From Bacterioplanoides sp965200585 (lineage in GTDB: Bacteria; Pseudomonadota; Gammaproteobacteria; Pseudomonadales; Oceanobacteraceae), in assembly GCF_965200585.1 (NCBI RefSeq), contig NZ_OZ241361.1: DNA of 64,000 nucleotides; one strand, written 5' to 3'. The notes beneath the pieces were generated by a model, which made no database searches, was not told the DNA's origin, and saw nothing but the letters and a program-made list of their open reading frames with translations. The stretch's first letter is position 1, and each line of letters opens with the position of its first letter. The translations under genes were made by a program, and so were the position numbers. Below are positions 16,659-26,351 of the stretch, one piece after another.

Positions 16659-19600
16659 ATGTCTGAATCAATATCTCCTGCCCAATTAACTGAGTTACGT
16701 CAGCAACGTATCGCCCGGTTAAAAGCCAATATGGAGCAACGCATCCATATTCTGGATGGTGGCATGGGCACCCTGATTCAGTCGCACCAACTGGAAGAAA
16801 AAGACTACCGTGGTGAACGCTTCGCCGATATTGCCCAGGATGTAAAAGGCAATAACGACCTGTTGGTGATCACGCAGCCAGACATCATTGCCGGCATTCA
16901 CCGCCAGTATTTTATGGCTGGTGCCGATATCGTCGAAACCAACACCTTTAACTCCACTCGCGTGTCCCAGGCCGACTACGACATGGAAGAGCTGGTGCCT
17001 GAGCTGAACTGCGAAGCCGCCGCCTTAGCGCGTCGTGTTGCCGACGAAGTGGAAGCAGAAACAGGTACACCACGTTATGTTGCGGGTGTATTAGGCCCAA
17101 CCAGTAAAACCGCCTCGATTTCTCCCGATGTAAACGACCCGGGCTTCCGTAACATCAGCTTTGATCAATTGGTGGAAGAGTACGTTGAAGCAACCGAATC
17201 GTTAATGGACGGTGGCGCTGACATCATTCTGATCGAAACCGTATTCGACACATTGAATGCTAAAGCGGCCATTTTTGCGGTACAGGAAGCTTTTGAGCGC
17301 AAAGGTGAAGAGCTGCCCATCATGATCTCCGGCACCATCACCGATGCGTCTGGCCGTACTTTGTCTGGCCAAACCGCAGAAGCGTTCTGGAACTCAGTCG
17401 CTCACGCTAAACCACTATCGGTTGGCCTGAACTGCGCACTGGGTGCGGAAGAACTACGCCCGCACGTTGAAGAGCTATCCAATAAGGTTTCTACCTTTGT
17501 CTCGGCTCACCCTAATGCGGGCCTACCGAACGAATTTGGTGAGTACGATCAGTCAGCCAGCGAAATGGCCGAGATCGTAGAAGAATTTGCCGCCAGCGGC
17601 TTCTTAAACATCGTTGGTGGTTGTTGCGGCACCAGCCCGGCTCATATCGAAGCCGTGGCCAAGGCCGTGGCCAAACACCCGCCACGCAAGATTCCAGAAA
17701 TCAAACGCGCTTGTCGCTTGTCTGGCCTTGAGCCGTTTAACTTCGATGAAGATAGTTTGTTTGTGAACGTGGGTGAACGCGCCAACGTTACCGGCTCTGC
17801 CCGCTTTAAGCGCTTGATCAAAGAAGAAGCCTACGACGAAGCCTTAGAAGTCGCTCGCGTACAGGTAGAAAACGGCGCTCAGATCATCGATATCAACATG
17901 GATGAAGGCATGTTGGATTCTGAGGCGGCCATGGTGCGCTACCTCAACCTGATTGCTTCTGAGCCGGATATTTCCCGCGTGCCAATCATGGTGGACTCCT
18001 CTAAGTGGGAAATCATTGAAGCGGGCCTGAAGTGCATTCAGGGCAAGCCAGTGGTGAACTCCATCTCCCTGAAAGAAGGTGAAGAAGAGTTTATTGACAA
18101 AGCCAAGCGCTGCATGCGTTTTGGTGCGGCCGTAGTTGTAATGGCGTTTGACGAAGTCGGTCAGGCTGACACTGTTGCGCGTAAAAATGAAATCTGTGAG
18201 CGTTCATACCGCGTTCTGGTTGATAAAGTCGGCTTCCCGCCAGAAGACATCATCTTTGACCCGAATATTTTTGCCGTTGCTACGGGCATCGAAGAGCACA
18301 ACAACTACGCGGTAGACTTTATTGAGTCGTGTGAGTTTATTACTAAGAACTTGCCTTACGCCAAAATCTCTGGCGGCGTGAGCAACGTATCCTTCTCGTT
18401 CCGTGGTAACGAGCCGGTGCGTGAAGCAATCCACTCGGTATTCCTGTATTACGCCATCCAAAATGGTATGAGCATGGGTATCGTCAACGCCGGTCAGTTG
18501 GCCGTTTACGATGATTTGCCAGAAGAGCTGAAAGACCGCGTTGAAGACGTCATCCTCAACAAACGTGCAGACGGCACCGACCGTTTATTAGAAATCGCCG
18601 AGAAATACCGTGGCGACGGTTCAGTTCAGGAAAAAGAAAACGAAGCCTGGCGTGAGCTGCCGGTGCGCGAGCGTTTAACTCACGCATTGGTAAAAGGCAT
18701 CAACGGCTTTGTTGAAGAAGACACCGAAGAAGCACGCCAGATGTTCGACCGCCCTATCGAGGTGATCGAAGGCCCGTTAATGGACGGCATGAACGTGGTG
18801 GGTGACTTATTCGGCTCCGGTAAAATGTTCCTGCCGCAGGTGGTGAAAAGCGCCCGCGTAATGAAACAAGCGGTAGCCTACTTGCTGCCGTTTATTGAAG
18901 AAGAAAAAGACGGCGCGTCACAAAGTCAGGGCAAAATCCTGATGGCGACGGTAAAAGGCGACGTACACGACATCGGTAAAAACATCGTGGGCGTGGTACT
19001 GCAATGTAACAACTTTGAAGTGATCGACCTGGGAGTGATGGTTCCGGCGGAGAAAATCCTGAAAGTTGCCAAAGAAGAAAACTGCGACATCATTGGCTTA
19101 TCAGGCCTGATCACCCCATCGCTGGACGAAATGGTGCACGTCGCACGTGAAATGCAACGTCTGGATTATCAGATGCCGCTGCTGATTGGTGGCGCAACCA
19201 CCTCCAAAGCACATACTGCAGTGAAGATTGAGCCTCAATATCAGAACGATATTGCTACTTATGTAGCCGATGCGTCTCGTGCCGTAGGTGTTGCTCAGAA
19301 GCTGATGAACCCTAAAGACAAAGCGGAATACATCAACGAGCGCCGCGAAGAATACATCAAGGTACGTGAGCGCAGCGCTAATCGTAAAGCCAAGGCATTA
19401 TTGAACTACGATGATGCTATTGCTAACAGCTTCAAGGCAGACTGGGCCAGCGCCGACAATCCGGATGGCTACACGCCACCAAAACCGAACAAGTTAGGCA
19501 TCACGGTTTACGACGATTTCGATCTGGCTGACCTGGTGAACTACATCGACTGGACACCATTCTTCTTCTCTTGGGAGCTGGCGGGTAAATTCCCACGCAT

Positions 19601-20393
19601 CTTAGAAGATGAGGTGGTCGGCGAAGCCGCAACCAATCTGTTTAAAGATGCACAAGTCATGCTGAAGCGTATCGTAGACGAGAAGCTATTCACCGCCAAA
19701 GGCGTGGTGGGCCTATGGCCAGCACAGCGTCGTGGCCCAGATGATTTAGTTGTTTTTTCAAATGATGACCAGGAAGAAATCGCCCTGTTACATCATTTAC
19801 GTCAGCAAACCGATAAGCCAAATGATCAGCCAAACTTCTCGCTGGCTGATTTTGTTGCACCGGAAGGCACGGTAACCGACTACGTTGGTGGCTTTGTGGT
19901 CACCACGGGCCTGGAAACCGAAACTCTGGCGAAGCAATACGACGATAACAACGACGACTACAACAGCATCATGATCAAAGCGCTGGCAGATCGTCTGGCT
20001 GAAGCCTTTGCTGAGCGTATGCACGAAATCGTTCGTAAAGACACCTGGGGTTACGCTGCCGATGAACAGCTGGATAACGAAGCTCTGATCAAAGAAGCGT
20101 ACAAAGGCATTCGCCCAGCACCGGGTTACCCGGCCTGTCCGGATCACACCGAAAAAACCACCTTGTTTAAACTACTGGATGCAGAGAAACACACCGGCGT
20201 AACCCTGACTGAAAACTTCGCCATGTTCCCGGCAGCATCGGTCAGCGGCTGGTACTTCTCTCACCCACAAGCCAAGTACTTTGGCTTAGGTAAGATTGGC
20301 AAGGATCAGGTAGAAAGCATCTCTGAGCGTAAAGGTCGTGAGGTCAGCGATATGGAACGCTGGCTGTCGCCGAACTTATCTTATGATCGCTAA
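16659..20393 (+). CDS. metH: Cobalamin-dependent methionine synthase
   Basis: 1244 residues from the ATG at 16659; the frame is open to 16557 but the extra N-terminus is not MetH-like. All four modules are present. The homocysteine domain (about residues 20-345) begins ILDGGMGTLIQ and has zinc ligands in GLNCALGA and GGCCGT. The methyltetrahydrofolate domain (about 375-640) starts with FVNVGERANVTGS. The cobalamin cap and binding domain (about 670-910) carries the B12 His in GDVHDIGKN (about residue 768). The AdoMet reactivation domain (about 930-1244) contains RPAPGYPACPDHTEK. It methylates homocysteine to methionine. I found no cobalamin riboswitch upstream. Together with mcm it indicates reliance on B12. 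Confidence 0.96.
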   Translation: MSESISPAQLTELRQQRIARLKANMEQRIHILDGGMGTLIQSHQLEEKDYRGERFADIAQDVKGNNDLLVITQPDIIAGIHRQYFMAGADIVETNTFNSTRVSQADYDMEELVPELNCEAAALARRVADEVEAETGTPRYVAGVLGPTSKTASISPDVNDPGFRNISFDQLVEEYVEATESLMDGGADIILIETVFDTLNAKAAIFAVQEAFERKGEELPIMISGTITDASGRTLSGQTAEAFWNSVAHAKPLSVGLNCALGAEELRPHVEELSNKVSTFVSAHPNAGLPNEFGEYDQSASEMAEIVEEFAASGFLNIVGGCCGTSPAHIEAVAKAVAKHPPRKIPEIKRACRLSGLEPFNFDEDSLFVNVGERANVTGSARFKRLIKEEAYDEALEVARVQVENGAQIIDINMDEGMLDSEAAMVRYLNLIASEPDISRVPIMVDSSKWEIIEAGLKCIQGKPVVNSISLKEGEEEFIDKAKRCMRFGAAVVVMAFDEVGQADTVARKNEICERSYRVLVDKVGFPPEDIIFDPNIFAVATGIEEHNNYAVDFIESCEFITKNLPYAKISGGVSNVSFSFRGNEPVREAIHSVFLYYAIQNGMSMGIVNAGQLAVYDDLPEELKDRVEDVILNKRADGTDRLLEIAEKYRGDGSVQEKENEAWRELPVRERLTHALVKGINGFVEEDTEEARQMFDRPIEVIEGPLMDGMNVVGDLFGSGKMFLPQVVKSARVMKQAVAYLLPFIEEEKDGASQSQGKILMATVKGDVHDIGKNIVGVVLQCNNFEVIDLGVMVPAEKILKVAKEENCDIIGLSGLITPSLDEMVHVAREMQRLDYQMPLLIGGATTSKAHTAVKIEPQYQNDIATYVADASRAVGVAQKLMNPKDKAEYINERREEYIKVRERSANRKAKALLNYDDAIANSFKADWASADNPDGYTPPKPNKLGITVYDDFDLADLVNYIDWTPFFFSWELAGKFPRILEDEVVGEAATNLFKDAQVMLKRIVDEKLFTAKGVVGLWPAQRRGPDDLVVFSNDDQEEIALLHHLRQQTDKPNDQPNFSLADFVAPEGTVTDYVGGFVVTTGLETETLAKQYDDNNDDYNSIMIKALADRLAEAFAERMHEIVRKDTWGYAADEQLDNEALIKEAYKGIRPAPGYPACPDHTEKTTLFKLLDAEKHTGVTLTENFAMFPAASVSGWYFSHPQAKYFGLGKIGKDQVESISERKGREVSDMERWLSPNLSYDR

Positions 20394-20429
20394 TTCACCT
20401 GAATTAAGCACACTAAGACATTGTTTTAA

Positions 20430-21845
20430 ATGATGTTATTACAACAGCGAGTAGCCAGGCTGCTCGCTATTTCACCCGAGCGACTACAGCGCATCCTGCT
20501 GATTGGCGTGCCTATTATTGGTGGTATGTTATCGCAGAGCCTGATCAATCTGGTGGATGCCGCCATGGTGGGCCGCTTAGGGGATGTGGCACTTGCCGGG
20601 GTTGGCGTTGGTAGCTACGCCAGCTTTATTGTGGTCTCAGCCGTGATGGGCTTATCTTCTGGTGTTCAGGCACTGGTCGCAAGGCGCAGTGGCGAACTAC
20701 AGAAAACCAGAGAACTGCAAAAAAGCGGCGGCTCACAAAAAAGTAGCGGCAACCCTCAAGGCCAATTGGCTGAACCTTTATTATCAGGGCTGTTACTGGC
20801 TCTACTCTGCGGCATCCCTCTTACCCTGTTGTTTTATTTCGGCGCGCCGTTTTTTATCCCGCTGTTTAACAACAGCGACGATGTTGCCGCCATTGCAATT
20901 CCCTACTTCGAATGGCGCACCCTGGCAGCCACTTTTATTGGTATGAACTTCGTGTTTCGTGGTTTCTGGAGTGGCATTGGCGACTCCAAAACCTACCTCA
21001 AAGTCCTGCTCTTTATGCACCTGGCCAATGTGGTACTGAGCTACTTATTGATCTTTGGCCTGCCAAGTTTAGGAATTTATGGCTATGGTGCCGTTGGCTC
21101 GGGCATGGGTACCGCTGCCTCCATGGTGATTGGTACGCTGGTGTATTTCTGGCTGACATTCAGGCGACACCTGAACCACGCCATCTCACTGCCAAATCGC
21201 AACACCATACTCTCCGTCGCACGCCTGGCCATTCCGAACTCCACCCAGCAAGTGTTGTTTGCCTTGGGCACCAGTGTGATGTTCTGGATCATCGGTCAGA
21301 TCGGCACCCAGGAACAGGCGGTTGGCCACATCCTGATTAATCTGGCGTTGCTGCTGATCCTGCCCGCCGTAGGGCTGGGCATTGCCTCCAGTAGTCTGGT
21401 GGGTCAGGCTTTAGGGCGTGGCGATAAGCAGGATGCCTATCAATGGGGTTGGGAAGTTGTGCGCGTAGCAGCACTGATTATGGCGGTGGTTGGCATGCCA
21501 CTATGGCTATTCCCACAGCAGATTCTGCGCTTATTCACTCCGGATATTCATTTGATTGAACTGGGCACCTGGCCGTTACGCATCTCCGGCTTTGCCATTG
21601 CACTGGAGGTCACGGCTATGGTGCTGACTCAAGCTTTGTTAGGCGCTGGGGCCAGCAAGCAGGTGATGAAAATTAATCTGATCATGCAATGGGCCGTGTT
21701 ATTACCACTGGCTTATTTTGTTGGTCCGTTTGCCGGTGCCGGACTAACGGGCGTCTGGATTCTGCAAGGTGTGCAGCGAGTTTCGCTGTCGTTGGTTTAT
21801 GGTGTAATCTGGCGCAGCCGACATTGGGCAGACATTCGTATTTGA
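20430..21845 (+). CDS. MATE family (DinF/NorM-like) multidrug or metabolite exporter
   Basis: 471 residues with about twelve membrane helices. SQSLINLVDAAMVGRLGDVALAGVGVG is the signature start of MATE transporters, and GIGDSKTYLKVLLFMHLANVVLSYLLIFG and ALLGAGASKQVMKINLIMQWAV are also family-typical. These proteins export cationic drugs or metabolites in exchange for Na+ or H+. An odd feature is a hydrophilic insert after residue 85 (ARRSGELQKTRELQKSGGSQKSSG), which looks like short repeats of an ELQK-SGG unit in a cytoplasmic loop that is normally short. The gene is 36 bases after metH and may share its transcript. Confidence 0.88.
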   Translation: MMLLQQRVARLLAISPERLQRILLIGVPIIGGMLSQSLINLVDAAMVGRLGDVALAGVGVGSYASFIVVSAVMGLSSGVQALVARRSGELQKTRELQKSGGSQKSSGNPQGQLAEPLLSGLLLALLCGIPLTLLFYFGAPFFIPLFNNSDDVAAIAIPYFEWRTLAATFIGMNFVFRGFWSGIGDSKTYLKVLLFMHLANVVLSYLLIFGLPSLGIYGYGAVGSGMGTAASMVIGTLVYFWLTFRRHLNHAISLPNRNTILSVARLAIPNSTQQVLFALGTSVMFWIIGQIGTQEQAVGHILINLALLLILPAVGLGIASSSLVGQALGRGDKQDAYQWGWEVVRVAALIMAVVGMPLWLFPQQILRLFTPDIHLIELGTWPLRISGFAIALEVTAMVLTQALLGAGASKQVMKINLIMQWAVLLPLAYFVGPFAGAGLTGVWILQGVQRVSLSLVYGVIWRSRHWADIRI

Positions 21846-21902
21846 ATCATTAATGACTATTCATTCCTGACTACTCATTCTTGACCACCATGGAGATTGT
21901 GT

Positions 21903-22700
21903 ATGACGTCGTATCGTCCCTTCTCGCTGGACAGCCTGAACAATCCTTATCAGCAGATGGAACCCGTGATTGCCCATCGTGGCGCCAGTGGTGAAGCGCC
22001 GGAAAATACCGCTGCCGCCATTCGCTTAGCGGCCGAGCAAGGTGCCCACTGGATTGAAGTTGACGCTACTATAAGCGCCGAAGGTGTTGCAGTAATCTTT
22101 CACGACTCCGAACTGAAGCGCTGCTCCAATGGTGACGGTCATGTGGCGCAACTGCGTCTGTCAGAACTTAAAGCGCTCGATTGTGGCAGCTGGTTTTCCC
22201 CTCAGTACCGCGGCGAAAACATCCTGACACTCGCAGAGTTGCTGACCTTATGTAATCAGCTGGGGCTGAACCTGAACCTGGAGGTTAAACCCACTATTGG
22301 CCGGGAGACCGAAACCGTCTGGGCCATTCGCACCGCGTTACAACAAGTCCCTTTTGATAACAGCCTGCTACTCAGCAGCTTTAACCATCATGCGCTGAAA
22401 GCTTGTCAGCAGCACTTGCCGGATATCGCTCGCGCGCTGAATGTCGACGCCATTCCTTATAACTGGCAGGAGCGTCTGGATGAATACCAGGCACTTGGAC
22501 TGCATTTCAGTGCCGATTTCTTTGATGCCAGACTGGTTCAGCAACTCAGCGAGCACGGCGTTCCAATGGCCTGCTTTACCGTGAACTCGCCCGAGCTGGC
22601 GCAAACGCTGTGGCAGGCCGGAGTCTTATCCGTTTTTTCCGATTACCCATATCGATTAATCCAGACTGCCCGAAAAGCCAATCAATGGCATAATCACTGA
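21903..22700 (+). CDS. Glycerophosphodiester phosphodiesterase
   Basis: 265 residues from the ATG at 21903, which has GGAG seven bases upstream; a TTG two codons earlier is less likely. The GDPD core begins PVIAHRGASGEAPENTAAAIRLAAEQGAHWIEVDATISAEGVAVIFHDSEL. This supplies the catalytic His and metal-binding Glu/Asp of the TIM-barrel active site, and NLNLEVKPT gives the later Glu/Lys. It hydrolyses glycerophosphodiesters to glycerol-3-phosphate and an alcohol. With no signal peptide it resembles cytosolic UgpQ. The neighbours give no specific pathway context. Confidence 0.9.
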   Translation: MTSYRPFSLDSLNNPYQQMEPVIAHRGASGEAPENTAAAIRLAAEQGAHWIEVDATISAEGVAVIFHDSELKRCSNGDGHVAQLRLSELKALDCGSWFSPQYRGENILTLAELLTLCNQLGLNLNLEVKPTIGRETETVWAIRTALQQVPFDNSLLLSSFNHHALKACQQHLPDIARALNVDAIPYNWQERLDEYQALGLHFSADFFDARLVQQLSEHGVPMACFTVNSPELAQTLWQAGVLSVFSDYPYRLIQTARKANQWHNH

Positions 22701-22769
22701 ACGAAAATCGCTGCGTGCGCCAGATCAGCTCGTCATCAATATGCCCTGCTGGTATTTAGATATAGTTAA

Positions 22770-22788
22770 ATATTCATTTTAAGAATAT
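22770..22788 (+). promoter_or_regulatory. AT-rich inverted repeat upstream of cysI
   Basis: ATATTC (22770-22775) and GAATAT (22783-22788) form a palindrome in an AT-rich stretch 74 bases before the sulfite reductase start. It could be an operator (a CysB-type regulator is the obvious candidate), but I cannot assign the protein. Confidence 0.3.
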
Positions 22789-22861
22789 GCAGGCTTTGTT
22801 AAAGTGCGCCGCCATAGAAGATTAACAAAACCGATTAGCTTGATGAGAACAACGGATCACT

Positions 22862-24523
22862 ATGTACGTTTACGACGAGTATGATCAGCAATTGCTGAAT
22901 GAGCGCGTTGCCCAATTCCAGGGGCAAATGGATCGCTACCTCGCCGGCAAAATTCCGGAAGAGGAATTCCTGCCACTGCGACTGCAAAACGGTATTTATG
23001 TTCAACGCTATGCACCTATGTTACGAGTCGCCATTCCTTATGGTTTGTTTAACTCCAAACAGATGCGTGCTTTAGCTGAAGTTGCCCGCGACTATGATAA
23101 AGGTTACGCGCATTTCAGTACCCGTCAGAACCTGCAATTCAACTGGCCTGAGCTGGAAAAATGCCCTGAAATTTTAGCCAAACTGGCTGAAGTTCAGATG
23201 CATGCGGTACAAACCAGTGGTAACTGTATCCGTAACACCACCACCGACGAATACGCTGGCGTGATTAAAGAAGAGCTGGTTGATCCACGTCCTTACTGTG
23301 AAATCATCCGTCAGTGGTCAACCTTCCACCCGGAATTCGCCTTCCTGCCGCGTAAGTTCAAGATTGCCGTTAATGCAGTACCGGGCGCAGATCGTGCGGC
23401 CATTCAGGTACACGACATTGGTGTAAACATCGTTAAAAACGATGCCGGTGAAGTGGGTTACCGCATTCTGGTGGGTGGCGGTCTGGGTCGTACCCCAATC
23501 GTTGGCACTGAGATTCGTGACTTCCTGGCAGAAGAAGATCTGCTGACCTACCTGGATGCCATCATCCGTGTTTACAACCAGTTTGGTCGTCGTGATAACA
23601 AGTACAAAGCGCGTATTAAAATCCTGGTAAAAGCACTGGGTATCGAGCGTATGCGTGAGCTGGTTGAAGAAGAATGGGCTCGCCTGAAAGACGGTGAAGG
23701 CAAGCTGCCGGCCAGCGAGCTGGAGCGTGTTAAATCACACTTCACCGAACCGGATTACAAAGCACTGGACGACAATCCAGCGGAATACCAGCAAGCACTG
23801 GCTGATAACGTTGCTTTTGCTCGCTGGGTACAACGCAATGTGCGCACCCACAAAAAGCCTGGCTACGCCATCGCCAGCTTTGCGCTGAAGCAAAAAGGCA
23901 ATGCGCCGGGTGATGTGACGGCCGAGCAAATGGAAGACATCGCTGAGCTGGCCGACAGCTACAGCTTTGGTGAAATCCGCTCGACTCACCAGCAAAACCT
24001 GGTGTTAGCCGATGTAGAACAAAGCAAGCTGTTCGAATTGTGGCAAACCGCCAAAGCCAAAGGTCTGGCAACCCCAACTCTGGGCCTGCTGACCGATATG
24101 ATTTGCTGCCCGGGTGGCGACTTCTGTGCGCTGGCAAATGCCAAGTCTATTCCGATCGCAGAAGATCTGCAGATTCGTTTCGACAATCTGGATTACCTGC
24201 ACGACTTAGGTGAAATCGACCTGAACATCTCTGGCTGTATGAATGCTTGTGGTCACCACCACGTTGGTAACATCGGTATTCTGGGTGTTGATAAGAAAGG
24301 TGAAGAGTTTTATCAGGTATCTCTGGGCGGCAACGCCGGCGACGACACCTCTTTGGGTAAAATTTTAGGCCCATCTTTCTCACGCCAGGCTATTCCGGAT
24401 GTGATTGGCAAAGTACTGGACTGTTATGTAGAAAAACGCAGCGACGGCGAAAGCTTCCTGGAAGTTTACCGTCGTGTTGGTCACACCACTTTCAAGGAGG
24501 CCGTTTATGGAAAACCTGAATAA
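22862..24523 (+). CDS. cysI: Sulfite (nitrite/sulfite) reductase hemoprotein
   Basis: 553 residues, the size of the single-chain siroheme sulfite/nitrite reductases of Pseudomonas type. Two ferredoxin-like/siroheme repeats are visible: YDKGYAHFSTRQNLQFNWPE with QTSGNCIRNTTTDEYAG in the first half, and FGEIRSTHQQNLVLADV in the second. The four cluster/siroheme cysteines are in CCPGGDFCALA and SGCMNACGHHHVG (about residues 415-465). It reduces sulfite to sulfide with six electrons for cysteine synthesis. The downstream DUF934 gene overlaps it by 17 bases. A nitrite specificity is possible, but the DUF934 partner and the cysH gene at 61284 favour sulfite. Confidence 0.88.
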   Translation: MYVYDEYDQQLLNERVAQFQGQMDRYLAGKIPEEEFLPLRLQNGIYVQRYAPMLRVAIPYGLFNSKQMRALAEVARDYDKGYAHFSTRQNLQFNWPELEKCPEILAKLAEVQMHAVQTSGNCIRNTTTDEYAGVIKEELVDPRPYCEIIRQWSTFHPEFAFLPRKFKIAVNAVPGADRAAIQVHDIGVNIVKNDAGEVGYRILVGGGLGRTPIVGTEIRDFLAEEDLLTYLDAIIRVYNQFGRRDNKYKARIKILVKALGIERMRELVEEEWARLKDGEGKLPASELERVKSHFTEPDYKALDDNPAEYQQALADNVAFARWVQRNVRTHKKPGYAIASFALKQKGNAPGDVTAEQMEDIAELADSYSFGEIRSTHQQNLVLADVEQSKLFELWQTAKAKGLATPTLGLLTDMICCPGGDFCALANAKSIPIAEDLQIRFDNLDYLHDLGEIDLNISGCMNACGHHHVGNIGILGVDKKGEEFYQVSLGGNAGDDTSLGKILGPSFSRQAIPDVIGKVLDCYVEKRSDGESFLEVYRRVGHTTFKEAVYGKPE

Positions 24524-25010
24524 GGCAAACTTAATCAAAGGCCGCCAGCTGGTATCAGATGATCAATGGCAGGTAATTGCTGATGACGAAGCCATTCAGG
24601 ACTTCGCCATCATCAGCCTGACCCGCTGGAGCGAGAACAAAGACGAACTGAAAGCTCAGGCGCAAGCCGGTAAGCTGGCTGTTCATCTGGCAGCGGGTGA
24701 GACAGCAGAGCAACTGGCCGACGAAGCCAGCCACTTTGCCCTGATTACCATCGATTTTCCCAAGTTCGCCGACGGCCGTGGCTACTCAGCCGCCCGCTTA
24801 CTGCGTGAGCGTTATGGCTACGAAGGTGAGCTGCGCTCCGTAGGTGATGTTCTGATCGACCAGCTGTTCTTTATGCAACGTTGTGGCTTCACCAGCTTTG
24901 CGCTGCGCGGCGATCAGGATCTGGACGATGCGATTGCCGCATTCGACACCTTCTCGGTGTGCTACCAGAACGACGCCAACGATCAGCGTCCGCTTTATCG
25001 TCGCCGCTAA
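24507..25010 (+). CDS. DUF934 protein, partner of sulfite reductase
   Basis: 167 residues from the ATG at 24507, which sits behind a strong AGGAGG-type site inside the end of cysI (17-base overlap). The block LITIDFPKFADGRGYSAARLLRERYGYEGELRSVGDVLIDQLFFMQRCGFTSFAL is the DUF934 signature. This family is almost always encoded directly after such sulfite reductases and is thought to help reduction or assembly; its exact role is not settled. A strong terminator follows. Confidence 0.88.
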   Translation: MENLNKANLIKGRQLVSDDQWQVIADDEAIQDFAIISLTRWSENKDELKAQAQAGKLAVHLAAGETAEQLADEASHFALITIDFPKFADGRGYSAARLLRERYGYEGELRSVGDVLIDQLFFMQRCGFTSFALRGDQDLDDAIAAFDTFSVCYQNDANDQRPLYRRR

Positions 25011-25041
25011 TCGCCAGAATAATTGATCACTCCGTTGATAT

Positions 25042-25067
25042 AAAACCGCCCTTGTGGCGGTTTTTTT
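25042..25067 (+). terminator. Rho-independent terminator of the cysI operon
   Basis: AAACCGCC (25043-25050) pairs with GGCGGTTT (25056-25063) around CTTGT, followed by a run of T to 25067. Confidence 0.92.
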
Positions 25068-25118
25068 GTTTAAGCTTCCATCACACTCTTCATCTGCACA
25101 TCGACTAAGATAAAAGGC

Positions 25119-26279
25119 ATGGATCACGATATTGTTTTTTCATTTTTCCTGGTGTTTTCCGGGGCAACCATCTTTGCCACGCTGGCACTGTTCACCCGCC
25201 AACCGCTGCTGATTGCCTATATCGCACTGGGCGCATTAGTCGGCCCTTTTGGCATCGGCTGGATTGAACACCCGGAAAATCTGTCAGATATGGCCCATAT
25301 CGGCATTATTTTCCTGTTGTTCTTGCTGGGGCTGGATATGCAGCCTTCGGCACTGGCAGCGGTTTTGCGTAAGGCCACACTGGTTGCGCTCGTCAGCTCA
25401 TTGGTGTTTTTTGCCAGCGGCTACGGTTTAACGCAGAGCTTTGGTTATAGCCAGATGGATAGTTTGGTTGTTGGATTAGCCATGATGTTCTCCTCCACCA
25501 TTATTGGCCTCAAGCTGCTGCCCACCACGGTGCTGCACCACAAGCATATTGGTGAGCTGATGATCGGCTTGTTACTGATTCAAGATATGCTGGCAATTGT
25601 GTCGCTGATTTTGCTGGGCGTGATGTCAGGTGAAAGCAAAATGCCGGTATGGCAGCCGTTTGTTGCCCTGCCACTGCTGGCAACCGGCTGTTATCTGTTG
25701 GTGAAAGGCGTGCTGCTGCCGCTTATTGCCCGCTTTGATCGCTATCAGGAATACCTGTTTATTCTTGCTATTGGCTGGTGCTTAGCGGTCGCTGAAGGCG
25801 CTAAAGCCGTTGGTTTAACCCATGAAATTGGGGCATTTATTGCCGGAGTCACGCTGGCTACCAGCCCAATTGCGCAGTTTATTGCCATCAGCCTGAAACC
25901 GTTGCGGGATTTCTTCCTGGTGATGTTCTTCTTTGCCTTAGGCGCCAGCTTCAATATTGGTTTGTTATCAGATGTTATTGTTCCGGCGGCGATATTGGCA
26001 GCCATTGTGCTGGCGATAAAACCTGTCACCTTCCGCCTGCTACTGGCACGCTTTAGTGAGCGCCGGGCACTGGCCTGGGATGTAGGGTTTCGTTTGGGGC
26101 AAATCAGTGAATTCTCCCTGCTGATTGCCTTTGTTGCTTTGCAGAGCAATTTGCTTAGTGAACAGGGATCTTCTCTGATTCAGGCTACAGCAATTATCAC
26201 CTTTGCCATTTCCAGCTATATAGTGGTGTTTAATTACCCGAATCCAATTGCCGTAAAAGATGAATTAAGAAGGGATTAA
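25119..26279 (+). CDS. CPA2-family cation:proton antiporter (KefB-like membrane domain)
   Basis: 386 residues, about eleven to twelve membrane helices, no cytosolic RCK/TrkA domain. TRQPLLIAYIALGALVGPFGIG, IGIIFLLFLLGLDMQPSAL, GLAMMFSSTIIGLKLLPTT and GLLLIQDMLAIVSLILLGV are the conserved core of CPA2 antiporters, with the ion-binding Asp in IQDM. EIGAFIAGVTLATSP and LGQISEFSLLIAFVAL complete the family pattern. It exchanges Na+ or K+ for protons in the inner membrane. The lack of a regulatory domain sets it apart from KefB/KefC. It is a lone gene between two hairpins. Confidence 0.85.
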   Translation: MDHDIVFSFFLVFSGATIFATLALFTRQPLLIAYIALGALVGPFGIGWIEHPENLSDMAHIGIIFLLFLLGLDMQPSALAAVLRKATLVALVSSLVFFASGYGLTQSFGYSQMDSLVVGLAMMFSSTIIGLKLLPTTVLHHKHIGELMIGLLLIQDMLAIVSLILLGVMSGESKMPVWQPFVALPLLATGCYLLVKGVLLPLIARFDRYQEYLFILAIGWCLAVAEGAKAVGLTHEIGAFIAGVTLATSPIAQFIAISLKPLRDFFLVMFFFALGASFNIGLLSDVIVPAAILAAIVLAIKPVTFRLLLARFSERRALAWDVGFRLGQISEFSLLIAFVALQSNLLSEQGSSLIQATAIITFAISSYIVVFNYPNPIAVKDELRRD

Positions 26280-26293
26280 CTCCCTTCTCATCT

Positions 26294-26318
26294 GGCTCCC
26301 ACGCAGAGCGTGGGAGCC
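26294..26318. repeat. Perfect GC-rich palindrome (REP-like)
   Basis: GGCTCCCACGC (26294-26304) and GCGTGGGAGCC (26308-26318) are an 11-base perfect inverted repeat around AGA, between two convergent genes. This type of CTCCCACGC/GCGTGGGAG palindrome recurs in many gammaproteobacterial genomes (my recollection). It lacks a U-run, so I class it as a repeat that could also end transcripts. Confidence 0.6.
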
Positions 26319-26351
26319 ACGTATTAATTGTAGAAATCAGAGTAAAAAACC

